Shown piece after piece: positions 17,262 to 26,173 of a DNA stretch of 64,000 nt. Position 1 is the first letter of the stretch; each line of letters begins with the position of its first letter. The notes beneath the pieces are model-generated. The model was not told the DNA's origin and searched no databases. It saw nothing but the letters and a program-made list of their open reading frames with translations. The stretch is taken from positions 124,001 to 188,000 of the forward strand of contig NZ_JALDAY010000013.1 of NCBI RefSeq assembly GCF_022698165.1. Reading direction: 5' to 3'. Both the position numbers and the translations under genes were made by a program. Origin of the DNA: Streptomyces cylindrosporus. GTDB taxonomy: Bacteria; Actinomycetota; Actinomycetes; Streptomycetales; Streptomycetaceae.

Positions 17262-18647
17262 GTGGACAAGCCGACGACCGAGAGTCTCCAGGCGGCGATC
17301 GACCGCGTCGGGAACGCCGTCGACCTCATACGCAACCAGGCGATCAGGGCATTCTCGCACGGACTGGGCTTCGTCCCCGGCGAGTTCACCAACTGGCGCG
17401 AGGAGGCCATGGCATGGCACACCACTTGCGCGCTGATGAACCAGTCCCACCACATGACCGACCTGTTCATCGAGGGCCCGGACACGGTCCGGCTGCTGGA
17501 GCACCTGGGGGTCAACAGTGTCACCGGCTTCGGCCGGGACAAGGCGAAGCAGTTCGTCGCCGTGAACGACGACGGGTTCTACATCGGTGACGCCGTCCTG
17601 TTCGGCCTTGAGGACACCTCGGTCGACCTCGTCGGCCGGCGCACCCTGATCGACTGGGTCGAGTACAACGCGCGCACCGGCGACTGGGACGTGACCATCG
17701 AGCGTGATCCGCAGTCCGTCCAGCGCGGAGGCCGGCCACCGAAGCTCTACCGGTACGAGATCCAGGGTCCTTCGACCGCCCCCCTGGTGGAGAAGCTGAC
17801 CGGACAGCCGGTACCCGACGTGAAGTTCTTCGGCATGACCACCCTGACGATCGCCGGCCGGAAGGTGCGCGCCCTCCGGCACGGGATGGCCGGGCAGATC
17901 GGGTTCGAGCTCTTCGGGCCGTGGGAGGAGGGCGAGGAGATCTACGAGGCGATCCGGCAGTGTGGCCAGGAGTTCGGCCTCCGGCAGGTCGGCGCCATGG
18001 CCTATTCCACGGCCAACCTCGAGTCCGGCTGGATCCCCGGGCCGCTGCCCGCGATCTTCACCGGCGACCGTCTCGCCCCCTACCGCGAGTGGCTGCCGGC
18101 CACCAGCGCGGGTTCGCTGGGCGGAAGCCTGCACTCGACGGACATCACCGACTACTACTTCACGCCGTACGACCTCGGCTACGGACGGCTCGTCAAGTTC
18201 GACCACGACTTCGTGGGCCGCGACGCCCTGCGTGCCCGGGCCGACCAACCCCACCGGCACAAGGTGACGCTGGTGTGGCACCCCGACGACGTCGCCCGGC
18301 TCTTCGCGTCGCTGTGGACTCCCGGACCGACGTACAAGTACTTCAACATCCCCAAGGCTCGCTACGGCCAGTTCCAGCTGGACGAGGTGCTGTCGCAGGG
18401 ACGCCGAGTGGGGATCTCGACGGACTGCGGATACGTCGTACGCGATCAGGCCGTGGTCTCACTGGCCGTCGTCGACGAGGAGTTCGCCCGGCCGGGCACC
18501 GAGGTGCAGGTTCTGTGGGGTGAGGACCCTGTCTCGGCGAAGCCCGTCGTCGAGCCCCACGAGCAGCTCGCCGTCCGCGCCACGGTCGAGTCCGCGCCGC
18601 TGGACCGCTTTGCACGGACCAAGTACCGCACTGCACCACAGGTCTGA
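17262..18647 (+). CDS. ligM: LigM-like tetrahydrofolate-dependent aryl O-demethylase
   Basis: A 461-residue GCV_T-fold aminomethyltransferase relative. It shares with Sphingobium LigM (vanillate/3-O-methylgallate O-demethylase) long stretches including PGEFTNWRE, QSHHMTDLFI, RHGMAGQIGFE, NLESGWIPGPLPAI, ITDYYFTPYDLGYG and KFDHDFVGRDAL. The enzyme moves the methyl group of a methoxylated aromatic acid to tetrahydrofolate, giving 5-methyl-THF and a catechol. The GTG start has AAAGG seven bases upstream. The C1 genes metF, purU and folD follow in the same operon, matching that reaction. The exact methoxy substrate cannot be read from sequence. Confidence 0.85.
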   Translation: MDKPTTESLQAAIDRVGNAVDLIRNQAIRAFSHGLGFVPGEFTNWREEAMAWHTTCALMNQSHHMTDLFIEGPDTVRLLEHLGVNSVTGFGRDKAKQFVAVNDDGFYIGDAVLFGLEDTSVDLVGRRTLIDWVEYNARTGDWDVTIERDPQSVQRGGRPPKLYRYEIQGPSTAPLVEKLTGQPVPDVKFFGMTTLTIAGRKVRALRHGMAGQIGFELFGPWEEGEEIYEAIRQCGQEFGLRQVGAMAYSTANLESGWIPGPLPAIFTGDRLAPYREWLPATSAGSLGGSLHSTDITDYYFTPYDLGYGRLVKFDHDFVGRDALRARADQPHRHKVTLVWHPDDVARLFASLWTPGPTYKYFNIPKARYGQFQLDEVLSQGRRVGISTDCGYVVRDQAVVSLAVVDEEFARPGTEVQVLWGEDPVSAKPVVEPHEQLAVRATVESAPLDRFARTKYRTAPQV

Positions 18648-18745
18648 CACCCCGACCGGAGCGCCGAAGGCGACGAACCGCAGGGTCCGGTGCGGCTCGG
18701 CCCCTCGGCACGAGTTCTCTCCCGCGCGTTCTCACGAGGAGCATC

Positions 18746-19618
18746 ATGGGTTTCGGCAGCACGACATCCACGGCGGTGAGCACGGCACTGCTGGAGGACT
18801 TCTCCCTGGAGATGACCGGCAAGGACGTCGGCAAGCTGGAGGGGGCCCGCGACTCCATCCCCCGAGGGACGCGTATCAACGTCACCTTCCTCGGCAACGA
18901 GGACCTGGAGATGCGGCTGGCGGCGGCCAGAGCGGTCAAGCGGCTCGGCTTCGTCCCCGTGCCGCACATATCCGCCCGCCGGCTCGGCTCGCGCGACGAC
19001 TTCGAGGGATTCCTGGCCGGGCTGCGCGCCGACGGCACCGCCGACAACGTCTTCCTGGTCGGCGGCGACCCGTCGGTGCCCGAAGGGCCCTACGCCGACT
19101 CCCTGTCCCTGCTCCGCACGGGCCTGCTTCCGGAGTACGGCGTCCGGCACGTCGGTATCACCGGATACCCGGAGGGCCATCCCGCGATCGATGCCGGCGC
19201 GCTGTGGTCCGCGCTGTCCGACAAGCACAGAGCCCTGTCGGAGCAGCCGCTTCAGGGCGGCATCATCACGCAGTTCGGGTTCGGCGTCGACCCGGTGCTC
19301 GCCTGGGTGGAGGAGGTGCGGGACCGCGGGATCGGGCTTCCGATCCGGATCGGCGTACCCGGGCCCGCCGGAGTGCGCCGACTGATGTCCTATGCGGCCC
19401 GGTTCGGCGTCGGCACCAGCGCCTCGGTCGTCAGGAAGTACGGGTTCTCGATCACCAACCTGATGGGCACGGCGGGGCCGGACCGCTTCCTGCGCGACCT
19501 CGCGGCCGCCTACGACCCCGCTCGGCACGGGGAGTTGAAGATCCACTTCTATACGTTCGGCGGGCTGCGGGCTACTTGCGAGTGGGCCGCCCGTTTCCGG
19601 AAGGAAAGCCTGGCATGA
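18746..19618 (+). CDS. metF: Methylenetetrahydrofolate reductase
   Basis: A 290-residue MTHFR-fold protein with a GAGGAG ribosome site. It carries family-type motifs: SLEMTGKD near the N-terminus, DNVFLVGGDPS near 100-110, VGITGYPEGHP near 138-148 and a GGIITQFGF strand near 172-180. In the LigM pathway it would run toward oxidation, converting 5-methyl-THF into 5,10-methylene-THF. The stop overlaps the start of purU in an ATGA. It is distinct from the MTHFR-like protein at 14677-15567, so the locus has two members of the fold. Confidence 0.85.
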   Translation: MGFGSTTSTAVSTALLEDFSLEMTGKDVGKLEGARDSIPRGTRINVTFLGNEDLEMRLAAARAVKRLGFVPVPHISARRLGSRDDFEGFLAGLRADGTADNVFLVGGDPSVPEGPYADSLSLLRTGLLPEYGVRHVGITGYPEGHPAIDAGALWSALSDKHRALSEQPLQGGIITQFGFGVDPVLAWVEEVRDRGIGLPIRIGVPGPAGVRRLMSYAARFGVGTSASVVRKYGFSITNLMGTAGPDRFLRDLAAAYDPARHGELKIHFYTFGGLRATCEWAARFRKESLA

Positions 19619-20520
19619 CCCTCACGCAGGAGGCCCCGGCCCGGATCGCCGCGAAGAAGGCCGCCGCGCAGCAGGCGTCGCTCATCGTGCAGGGTGCCGA
19701 CGCGACGGGGATCGTCGCGGCCGTGACGTCGGTGCTCAGCGGCCATGGCGCGAACATCGTTTCCCTGGACCAGTATTCCGACAATCCGCAGGGCGGTGCG
19801 TTCTTCCAGCGCACCGTCTTCGGCCTCGACAGCCTCCAGGCCCAGCTGCCCGCGCTGCGGGCCGATCTGGACAAGGAGCTGGTCGACGGGTTCGGGCTGC
19901 GCTACACCCTGCGGGACCTGTCGGTGCCCAAGCGGGTGGCGATCTTCGCGTCCAAGTCCGACCACTGCCTGCTCGACCTGCTGTGGCGCCATCGCCAGGG
20001 CCAGCTCCCGGTCACCGTGTCGATGGTGATCTCCAACCATCCCGATGTGGCCGAGGAGGTCCGCTCGTTCGGCATCCCCTTCTTCCACGTCCCGTGCCAG
20101 GGCGCGGACAAGTCCGCCGCGGAGGCGGAGCAGCTGCGGCTGCTGAAGGGCAACGTCGACTTCGTCGTGCTGGCCCGTTACATGCAGATTCTCTCCGGCG
20201 CCTTCATCGAGGACGTCGGCGTGCCGATCATCAACATCCACCACTCCTTCCTGCCCGCCTTCATCGGCGCCGGCCCCTACGCCAAGGCCAAGGAGCGGGG
20301 CGTGAAGCTGGTCGGGGCGACCGCGCACTACGTCACCCAGGACCTCGACGAGGGGCCGATCATCGAGCAGGACGTGGTCCGTGTCACGCACGCCCACACC
20401 GCCGCCGACCTGACCCGCCGCGGCGCGGACGTGGAACGCGCGGTGCTCTCCCGTGCGGTGTTGTGGCATGCCGAGGACCGGGTCATCCGCGACGGCAACC
20501 ACACCATCGTCTTCGCCTGA
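19615..20520 (+). CDS. purU: Formyltetrahydrofolate deformylase
   Basis: A 301-residue protein with the PurU layout: an ACT-type domain at about 20-95 (GADATGIVAAVTSVL) and a formyltransferase-fold hydrolase domain from about 105. Catalytic residues are visible as Asn207 and His209 in INIHHSFLPAF and Asp245 in DLDEGPII. It hydrolyses 10-formyl-THF to THF and formate. With LigM, MetF and FolD it completes regeneration of free THF from methoxy carbon. Translation is coupled to metF by an ATGA overlap. Confidence 0.93.
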   Translation: MTLTQEAPARIAAKKAAAQQASLIVQGADATGIVAAVTSVLSGHGANIVSLDQYSDNPQGGAFFQRTVFGLDSLQAQLPALRADLDKELVDGFGLRYTLRDLSVPKRVAIFASKSDHCLLDLLWRHRQGQLPVTVSMVISNHPDVAEEVRSFGIPFFHVPCQGADKSAAEAEQLRLLKGNVDFVVLARYMQILSGAFIEDVGVPIINIHHSFLPAFIGAGPYAKAKERGVKLVGATAHYVTQDLDEGPIIEQDVVRVTHAHTAADLTRRGADVERAVLSRAVLWHAEDRVIRDGNHTIVFA

Positions 20521-20551
20521 CGGGGCCGGCCCCGAGAAACGGTTCGCCACC

Positions 20552-21415
20552 ATGACAACCACCATCGACGGCGCCCGGATCGCCCGGCGCATCCGTCAGC
20601 AGGTCGCCGCGGAGGTCGCCGCCGCTGCGCTCTCGGGGACGGTCCCCGGGCTGGCCACCATCCTGGTCGGCGACGACCCGGCCAGTGCCGTGTACGTCGC
20701 CGCCAAGCGTCGGGCCATCACAGAGGCCGGCATGCGTGACTTCCACCGCCATCTGCCCCACCACGCCACCCACGACGACGTGGCCGCGGTGATCGACGCC
20801 CTCGCCGCCGACCCGGAGGTCTCCGGCATCCTGCTCCAACTCCCGCTGCCCGTACAGCTGGACGCGGCCACGCTCATCGACCGCATCCCCGTCACCAAGG
20901 ATGTCGACGGACTCACCACCACCAGCCTCGGCCTGCTGGCCCGCGGCGAACAAGGGCTGCGCCCCTGCACGCCCAGTGGCATCATCGCGCTGCTCGACGC
21001 CGAGGGCATCGCCCTCAAGGGCGCCCACGTCGCCGTGGTCGGCTGGGGTGAGCTGGTCGGCAGACCCCTCACTCACCTCCTGCTCAGCCGCGGGGCGACC
21101 GTGTCCGTCGCCCACGAACACACCACCGACCTCGCGGCGGTGACCCGGCCGGCCGACATCGTCGTGGTCGCCACCGGCGTACCCGGACTCATCGGACCCG
21201 AGCACGTCAGGCACGGCGCCACGGTCATCGACGTCGGCATCCACCGCACCTCCGCCGGCCTTCGTGGTGACGCGCGCACGGGCGAACTCATCGATGTCGC
21301 CGGGAGGATCACCCCCGTCCCGGGCGGTGTGGGTCCCATGACCATCGCGATTCTCCTGGCCAACACCTTGTACGCGGCCGAACGCGGCACGCGACCGTAC
21401 ACCGTCCCGGTCTGA
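20552..21415 (+). CDS. folD: Methylenetetrahydrofolate dehydrogenase/cyclohydrolase
   Basis: A 287-residue FolD. Motifs include the substrate YVAAK pair (Tyr48, Lys52), GILLQLPLP, PVTKDVDGL, the PCTPSGII signature and the NADP-binding VVGWGELVGRP. It converts 5,10-methylene-THF via methenyl-THF to 10-formyl-THF, linking MetF and PurU. The usual G-R-S in the Rossmann loop reads G-W-G-E-L here, which is a modest deviation. It is 31 bases after purU. As a second, pathway-dedicated FolD it would keep demethylation C1 flux apart from housekeeping folate metabolism. Confidence 0.93.
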   Translation: MTTTIDGARIARRIRQQVAAEVAAAALSGTVPGLATILVGDDPASAVYVAAKRRAITEAGMRDFHRHLPHHATHDDVAAVIDALAADPEVSGILLQLPLPVQLDAATLIDRIPVTKDVDGLTTTSLGLLARGEQGLRPCTPSGIIALLDAEGIALKGAHVAVVGWGELVGRPLTHLLLSRGATVSVAHEHTTDLAAVTRPADIVVVATGVPGLIGPEHVRHGATVIDVGIHRTSAGLRGDARTGELIDVAGRITPVPGGVGPMTIAILLANTLYAAERGTRPYTVPV

Positions 21416-21495
21416 CCGATCGCCGCACGAGATCGCCGCAGGCCCTGTTCTCCGAGGTTCAGCCACAACCAGCAGACACGGTCAAAGGAGACCCG

Positions 21496-22557
21496 ATGAA
21501 GACCCGCACTCCGTACGCCCGCGCCCCACGTAGGTCCCGCGCGCCCCATGCCTCCCGGGCCCTCGCAGTGGCGGCCGTGGTTCTCGGCTCGACCCTGCTG
21601 GCTTCGTGTGACGGCAATGGCTCCGGTTCAGGCTCCAGCGACACGGTCACCGTGGGCCTCGGCGGCAACATCTTCGACGTACCGATACGTCTCGCCGACA
21701 AGGGGGGCTACTTCGCCAAGCAGGGTCTCAAGGTCAAGTACGCGACGGTGACCGCCTCGACCGGCACTTCGGCACTGCAGTCGGGCTCCGTGCAGTTCCT
21801 CAACGACAGCCCCACGAGCTTCCTGTCCGCTCTTGCCCAGGGACTCCCGCAGACCGTGATCTCCAGCGACGCCGGCGGCAACCCGCTGGGTCTGGTCGTC
21901 ACCACCGAGTTCGCCAAGAAGCACGACCTGACCGCCGACACCCCGGCCGCACAGGTCGCCAAGGCGCTGGTCGGCTCCACCGGCGGTGCCAGTTCCACCA
22001 ACACCAAGGCCCAGACGGCTGTCTTCCTCAAGTCATACGGCGTCGGGCCGGACCAGGTGAAGTGGGTCTCGCTGCCTAGTCCGGCGGCCGACAAGGCCGC
22101 TTTGAAGAACCACCAGATCGACTGGTTCACCACCTCCGAGCCCACCCCGCTGCAGGTCCAGCAGTCCGGGGACGGCGTGGTGGTCGCCGACGCGACCAAG
22201 GTCCCGGCGTGGTCCAGCGCGAAGGTCGGCTACACACAGTTCATAGCGGCGAGCAACAGCTATCTGAGACAGCACGCTGCCGTCGCCCGGAAGTTCGTCA
22301 CCGCGGTGCAGCAGGCCACGGCGTACATGAATGCACACCCCGGCTCCTCCACCGTGCAGAGTGCGGCGCGGCAGGCGCTTCCGGGGGTGCCCGCGGACGT
22401 GGTCAAGGCGAGTATGACGCTGATCGACTGGCCGACCAGCGGCGCGATGAGTGCCTCGGGATGGAACACGACCCTGGCGTTCATCAATTCGCTGGACGTG
22501 TTGCCCCGGAAGGCCGAGGTGACCTCCGGCGACTGGACCAACAAGTACCTGCCGTAG
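21496..22557 (+). CDS. ABC transporter substrate-binding lipoprotein (SsuA/NMT1-like), orphan copy
   Basis: A 353-residue protein with an AAAGGAG site. Residues 1-37 form a lipoprotein signal ending in LLASC. The mature part follows the NMT1/THI5-like type-2 binding fold, with VTVGLGGNIFDVPIRLA, a YFAKQGLKVK strand and SALQSGSVQF. It binds an organic acid or sulfonate-like ligand outside the cell. It is closely related to the protein at 25066-26160 and shares its C-terminal WTNKYLP. No permease gene is on its own strand; it probably uses the permease/ATPase of the opposite operon. Confidence 0.85.
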   Translation: MKTRTPYARAPRRSRAPHASRALAVAAVVLGSTLLASCDGNGSGSGSSDTVTVGLGGNIFDVPIRLADKGGYFAKQGLKVKYATVTASTGTSALQSGSVQFLNDSPTSFLSALAQGLPQTVISSDAGGNPLGLVVTTEFAKKHDLTADTPAAQVAKALVGSTGGASSTNTKAQTAVFLKSYGVGPDQVKWVSLPSPAADKAALKNHQIDWFTTSEPTPLQVQQSGDGVVVADATKVPAWSSAKVGYTQFIAASNSYLRQHAAVARKFVTAVQQATAYMNAHPGSSTVQSAARQALPGVPADVVKASMTLIDWPTSGAMSASGWNTTLAFINSLDVLPRKAEVTSGDWTNKYLP

Positions 22558-22807
22558 AGCGAGGCGGGCGCTGACGTGCGACTGGGACCGGCGTTCGCCG
22601 CGAGCCCGTCCTCCTCGGTGGCCGTCTCGCCGGCCGCGACGGGTCGACCGCCGCTTCGTCGCAGACCAGCGGGCTGACAGCGGGGCTCGGCGCGGCCCGC
22701 CAGCCGCCGCGGACCACACCGAGGCCTGCCACGCCGCGTTCGCCTACCAGCACCGTCAGGCAGTCCTATCCACTGGCCGGTCACCATCGGCACCAACCCG
22801 CAGCGTT

Positions 22808-24079
22808 TCACCGTCGGTTCACGGGTCTGACTCGGGGCATCGCCAGGACGACGACGCCGATGCCCGACGCTGCGAGCCCGCCGACGAGGAGGGCGCTGCG
22901 GGCTCCCCAGGTCGCGCCGATGGCTCCCACGGCGGGGGCGCCGACGACCGTGCCGCCCAGCCAGCCGATCGACCAGATCGACAGCACCCGTCCCCGCATC
23001 TGCGGTGCCGCTGTGAGCTGCATCAGCGTCTTGGCCGAGGAATTGAACGTGATGGAGGCCGAGCCGACGCACAGCAGGGCGGCCAGCGTCACCGCAAGGG
23101 TCGGCGCCAGGGCGGCGGCACAGATCAGCGTTCCCCAGATGACCGCCGACACCGCCAGGGAGCGTGTGCCGAGCCGACGGCGGCGTACCGCGACGAAGCC
23201 GCCCAGAACCGCGCCGGCGCTCATCACGGCCATGGCGGCACCGTAGCCGCTGGGGCCGGCGTGGAAGGCCGACGTGGTCAGCAGCGGCAGGCTGACGGGG
23301 AACTCCCAGGTGAAGACGCCGGTCACGTACACCATGACCATGGGGTACAGCAGTTCGGGGGTGCGGCAGACGTAGGCGACGGCGGCGCGGATCTGGCCCT
23401 GCGCACGCACCTCGCGCTGTGCCGGGAGCATCTCCGCCGTCCGCAGCATGTGCAGGCTGGCGATGACGGCCAGGAACGAGACGGTGTCCAGGGCGAAACA
23501 GGGGGTCACCCCGAGCGCCGCGATGACGAGGCCGGCCAGTCCCGGTCCGAGGAGCTTGGCGGTGTTGATGCACGTGGAGTTGACGGCGACCGCGTTGGCC
23601 AGGTGCTCGCGGTCGACGAGTTCGCTGATCAGGCTCTGCCGGGCGGGGTTGTCGAAGGCGTTGGTGAAGCCGATCGTCAGCATCAGCAGGACGAGCAGGG
23701 GCAGGGTCGTCAGGTGGGCCCAGGACAGGAGGGTGAGCACCGCGGCCTGCGCGGCGAAACAGATCTGGGTCACCGTCAGCAGTGTCCGGGTGTCGTGGCG
23801 GTCCACGACCAGCCCGCCCCAGACACCGAGCAGCAGGACCGGCAGGTAGCGGGCACCGGTCACGATGCCGAGGACCGTGCCGCTGTGCGTCAGCTGCAGG
23901 GTCAGCCAGCCCACGGCGATGTTCTGCATCCAGTTGCCGACCACGGAGATGGTCTGTCCGATCGCGAACAGCCGGTAGTTCCTGATCCGCAGCGAGGCGA
24001 AACCGCTGAGGTGCGCGGTACCTCCGTGCGGGGACGCGTGGCGTTTCGCGCGGAACGGCACACGTCGGCGGACTGTCAT
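22808..24079 (-). CDS. MFS transporter (EntS-like)
   Basis: A 423-residue carrier with about 12 hydrophobic segments. The NYRLFAIGQTISVVGNWMQ start and the NAFDNPARQSLISELV loop are typical of the MFS_3 (enterobactin-exporter-like) group. The role is probably drug or small-molecule export or uptake; the substrate is not evident. It is the last gene of the long minus-strand run, 79 bases after the ABC permease, and converges with the orphan binding protein gene. It may export a pathway intermediate. Confidence 0.8.
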   Translation of the reverse strand: MTVRRRVPFRAKRHASPHGGTAHLSGFASLRIRNYRLFAIGQTISVVGNWMQNIAVGWLTLQLTHSGTVLGIVTGARYLPVLLLGVWGGLVVDRHDTRTLLTVTQICFAAQAAVLTLLSWAHLTTLPLLVLLMLTIGFTNAFDNPARQSLISELVDREHLANAVAVNSTCINTAKLLGPGLAGLVIAALGVTPCFALDTVSFLAVIASLHMLRTAEMLPAQREVRAQGQIRAAVAYVCRTPELLYPMVMVYVTGVFTWEFPVSLPLLTTSAFHAGPSGYGAAMAVMSAGAVLGGFVAVRRRRLGTRSLAVSAVIWGTLICAAALAPTLAVTLAALLCVGSASITFNSSAKTLMQLTAAPQMRGRVLSIWSIGWLGGTVVGAPAVGAIGATWGARSALLVGGLAASGIGVVVLAMPRVRPVNRR

Positions 24080-24158
24080 CGACGCACCCGCCTGCCTGCT
24101 GTGTGCTGGGGCGGGCGGGGGGCCGGACGCCGCGATCCGGCCCTAACCGCCGCCCGGC

Positions 24159-25022
24159 TCAGTTGCCCCTGCCCTTCGATCGCCGGTCTCCCAGGCCGAG
24201 TCGCTTCAGAGCCAGTGTGTCCAACCCGCTGAGGATCCCGTTGAGGATGAGCGTCATCACCACCAGGATGATCAGGCCCGCGAACTCGGTGGGTGCGTCG
24301 AGGTTGGTGGCCGCGGTGAACAGCTCGTGGCCGATGCCGTCGGTGGAGGCGATGAACTCACCGCCGATGACGCCGAGGATCGCCAGCGGCCCGCCCGTCT
24401 TGAGCGCCGCGAAGAAGGGCGCGGCCAGCGTGGGAAGGGTGACGTAACTGAGGACGTGGTGCCGGCGTCCGCCCATCACCTGGACGATCTCCACGAGTTC
24501 GCGTTCGCGCAGCCTGAGGCCCAGGTAGACGTTGTAGAAGACCACGAAGGCCACGCCCGTCGCCGCGATCGTGATCTTCGACATCGGGCCGATGCCGAAG
24601 AACAGCAGGAACAGCGGCGCGAGAGCGATCTTGGGTATGCCGTTGACGGCCGCGATCAGCGGCTCGAACACGCGCCCGGCGAGTGGCACCGAGCCCAGTA
24701 CCAGGCCCATCACGGTCCCTATCGCCACGCCGATCCCGAACCCGGCCACGATCTCGAAGGCCGTGGTCTTTATGTCGGTCCAGCCGGTCGACGAGCCGAG
24801 CAGCTTCCACAGGGCGTGCGACACGTCGGTCGGCTTGCTGACGGCGTACTCGGGCAGCACGGGACCGCTCATGACCTGCCAGAGGACGAGGGTCAGGGCG
24901 ATCACCGCGATGCGCAGGACCACCACCAGCGCGGTGCCCCGCCACGCACTGTTGCGGACGTTCCCGGTCCGGGTCGCCTTCACCTCGGTCTTGCTTTCTG
25001 CACTACGGGTAGCAGTCGCCAT
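24159..25022 (-). CDS. ABC transporter permease (SsuC/TauC-like)
   Basis: A 287-residue inner-membrane protein with AAAGGAG before the ATG. It has six hydrophobic segments and the EAA loop region around ELVEIVQVMGGRRHHVLSYVTLP, which contacts the ATPase. The basic N-terminus faces the cytoplasm. It forms an import system with the adjacent binding protein at 25066-26160 and, by family logic, the ATPase at 38054-38848, which lies 13 kb upstream in the same gene run. Ligands of this class are sulfonates, nitrate-like anions or aromatic acids. Confidence 0.9.
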   Translation of the reverse strand: MATATRSAESKTEVKATRTGNVRNSAWRGTALVVVLRIAVIALTLVLWQVMSGPVLPEYAVSKPTDVSHALWKLLGSSTGWTDIKTTAFEIVAGFGIGVAIGTVMGLVLGSVPLAGRVFEPLIAAVNGIPKIALAPLFLLFFGIGPMSKITIAATGVAFVVFYNVYLGLRLRERELVEIVQVMGGRRHHVLSYVTLPTLAAPFFAALKTGGPLAILGVIGGEFIASTDGIGHELFTAATNLDAPTEFAGLIILVVMTLILNGILSGLDTLALKRLGLGDRRSKGRGN

Positions 25023-25065
25023 CGTCTGCTCCTTTCGGTTGGCCGGTGCGGCACGCCCGGCCGTC

Positions 25066-26160
25066 TCACGGCAGGTACTTGTTCGTCCAGTTGTCGGTGG
25101 TGACCTTGGCGTTTGCGGGAAGCGTCCCGAGGCTGTCGAGGAACGCCATGGTCTTCTTCCAGCCCGCGGTGTCCATCGAGCCGCTGGTGGGCCACTCGAC
25201 CTGCTGGAGGCTGGCTTGCACGACACCGTCCGGCACGCCCTTGAGCGACTTCTGCGCCGCCTTCAGCACCGTCTGGTCGTCGCTGTCCTTGAGATGGGTG
25301 TTCATGTAGGCCGTGGCCTGCTGAACCGCGGTGGCGAACTTCTTGACCACGTCGGGGTGGGCGGTGGCGTAGCTCTTCTGCGTGACCACGAGCTGTCCGT
25401 AGCCGGCGTCTTCGGCTGCCCACTCGGGCACCTTGAGCGGATCGGCGACGACGACACCGTCCCCGTCGTTCTGGATCTGCAGCGGGATCGGCTCCGAGGT
25501 GACGAACCAGTCGATCTGGCCGCTGTTGATGGCGGCCTTGTCCGCGGCCGGGCTCGGCAGCGACACCCACTTCACCTTCTTGTCGGGGTCGACGCCGTAC
25601 TTGTCGAGGAAGATGCCCGCCTCGGCCTTGGTGTTGGCCGAGCTGGAGCCGCCGATCGAACCCGACAGCGCCTTGGCCACCTGTGCGGCGGGACTCTTCG
25701 CGGTGAGCTTGTGGGCGTCGGCGAACTTCTTGCTGACGACGAGGCCGAGCGGGTTGCCCAGACCGTCGGTGGAGACCGCCAGCTGCGGAAGGCCCTTGGC
25801 GAGAGCTGACACGAAGGCGGTGGGGCTGCTGTCGTAGAACTGCACCGAACCCGACTGGAGCGCCGAGGGGCCGGTGGCCGCGGTCAGCGTCACGAACTTC
25901 ATCTTCAGGCCCTGCTTGCGGAAGTATCCGTTGGCGTCGGCCACTTGCAGCGGGGTGTCGAAGATGCTGCCTCCGCCGCCGACGGTGACCTGGACGAGTC
26001 CGTCCGAGGTCGCGGTGGTGCCGGAGTTGTCGCCGCAGGCGGTGAGCAGCGCCGGGGCGAGCGCCGCGGCCGAGGCCAGGGCGAGAAGCCTGCGGCCGCC
26101 ACCGGGTCGCGGCCGGAGTGCTCTGCGGGCGGCCGGCGTGGCCGGGTTGTCGTGCGTCAT
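25066..26160 (-). CDS. ABC transporter substrate-binding lipoprotein (SsuA/NMT1-like)
   Basis: A 364-residue lipoprotein; the AGGAG site is eight bases before the ATG at 26160. A Sec/lipobox signal ends at LLTAC near residue 42. The mature domain begins VQVTVGGGGSIFDTPLQVA and shares the WVSLPSPAADKAA segment and C-terminal NWTNKYLP with the paralogue at 21496-22557. It is next to its permease. In this island it is the likely receptor for the aromatic acid that enters the pathway, since no other complete uptake system is present. Confidence 0.88.
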   Translation of the reverse strand: MTHDNPATPAARRALRPRPGGGRRLLALASAAALAPALLTACGDNSGTTATSDGLVQVTVGGGGSIFDTPLQVADANGYFRKQGLKMKFVTLTAATGPSALQSGSVQFYDSSPTAFVSALAKGLPQLAVSTDGLGNPLGLVVSKKFADAHKLTAKSPAAQVAKALSGSIGGSSSANTKAEAGIFLDKYGVDPDKKVKWVSLPSPAADKAAINSGQIDWFVTSEPIPLQIQNDGDGVVVADPLKVPEWAAEDAGYGQLVVTQKSYATAHPDVVKKFATAVQQATAYMNTHLKDSDDQTVLKAAQKSLKGVPDGVVQASLQQVEWPTSGSMDTAGWKKTMAFLDSLGTLPANAKVTTDNWTNKYLP

Positions 26161-26173
26161 GTGCTGTCTCCTG

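Noticed and set aside
16839..18281. Long minus-strand extension of the PucR reading frame
   Set aside because: It is antisense to the LigM-like gene and has no family content. The PucR protein starts naturally at 16838.
22558..22807. Possible fragment between the orphan binding protein and MFS genes
   Set aside because: Converging 3' ends with only chance-like frames. I could not identify a terminator hairpin with confidence.
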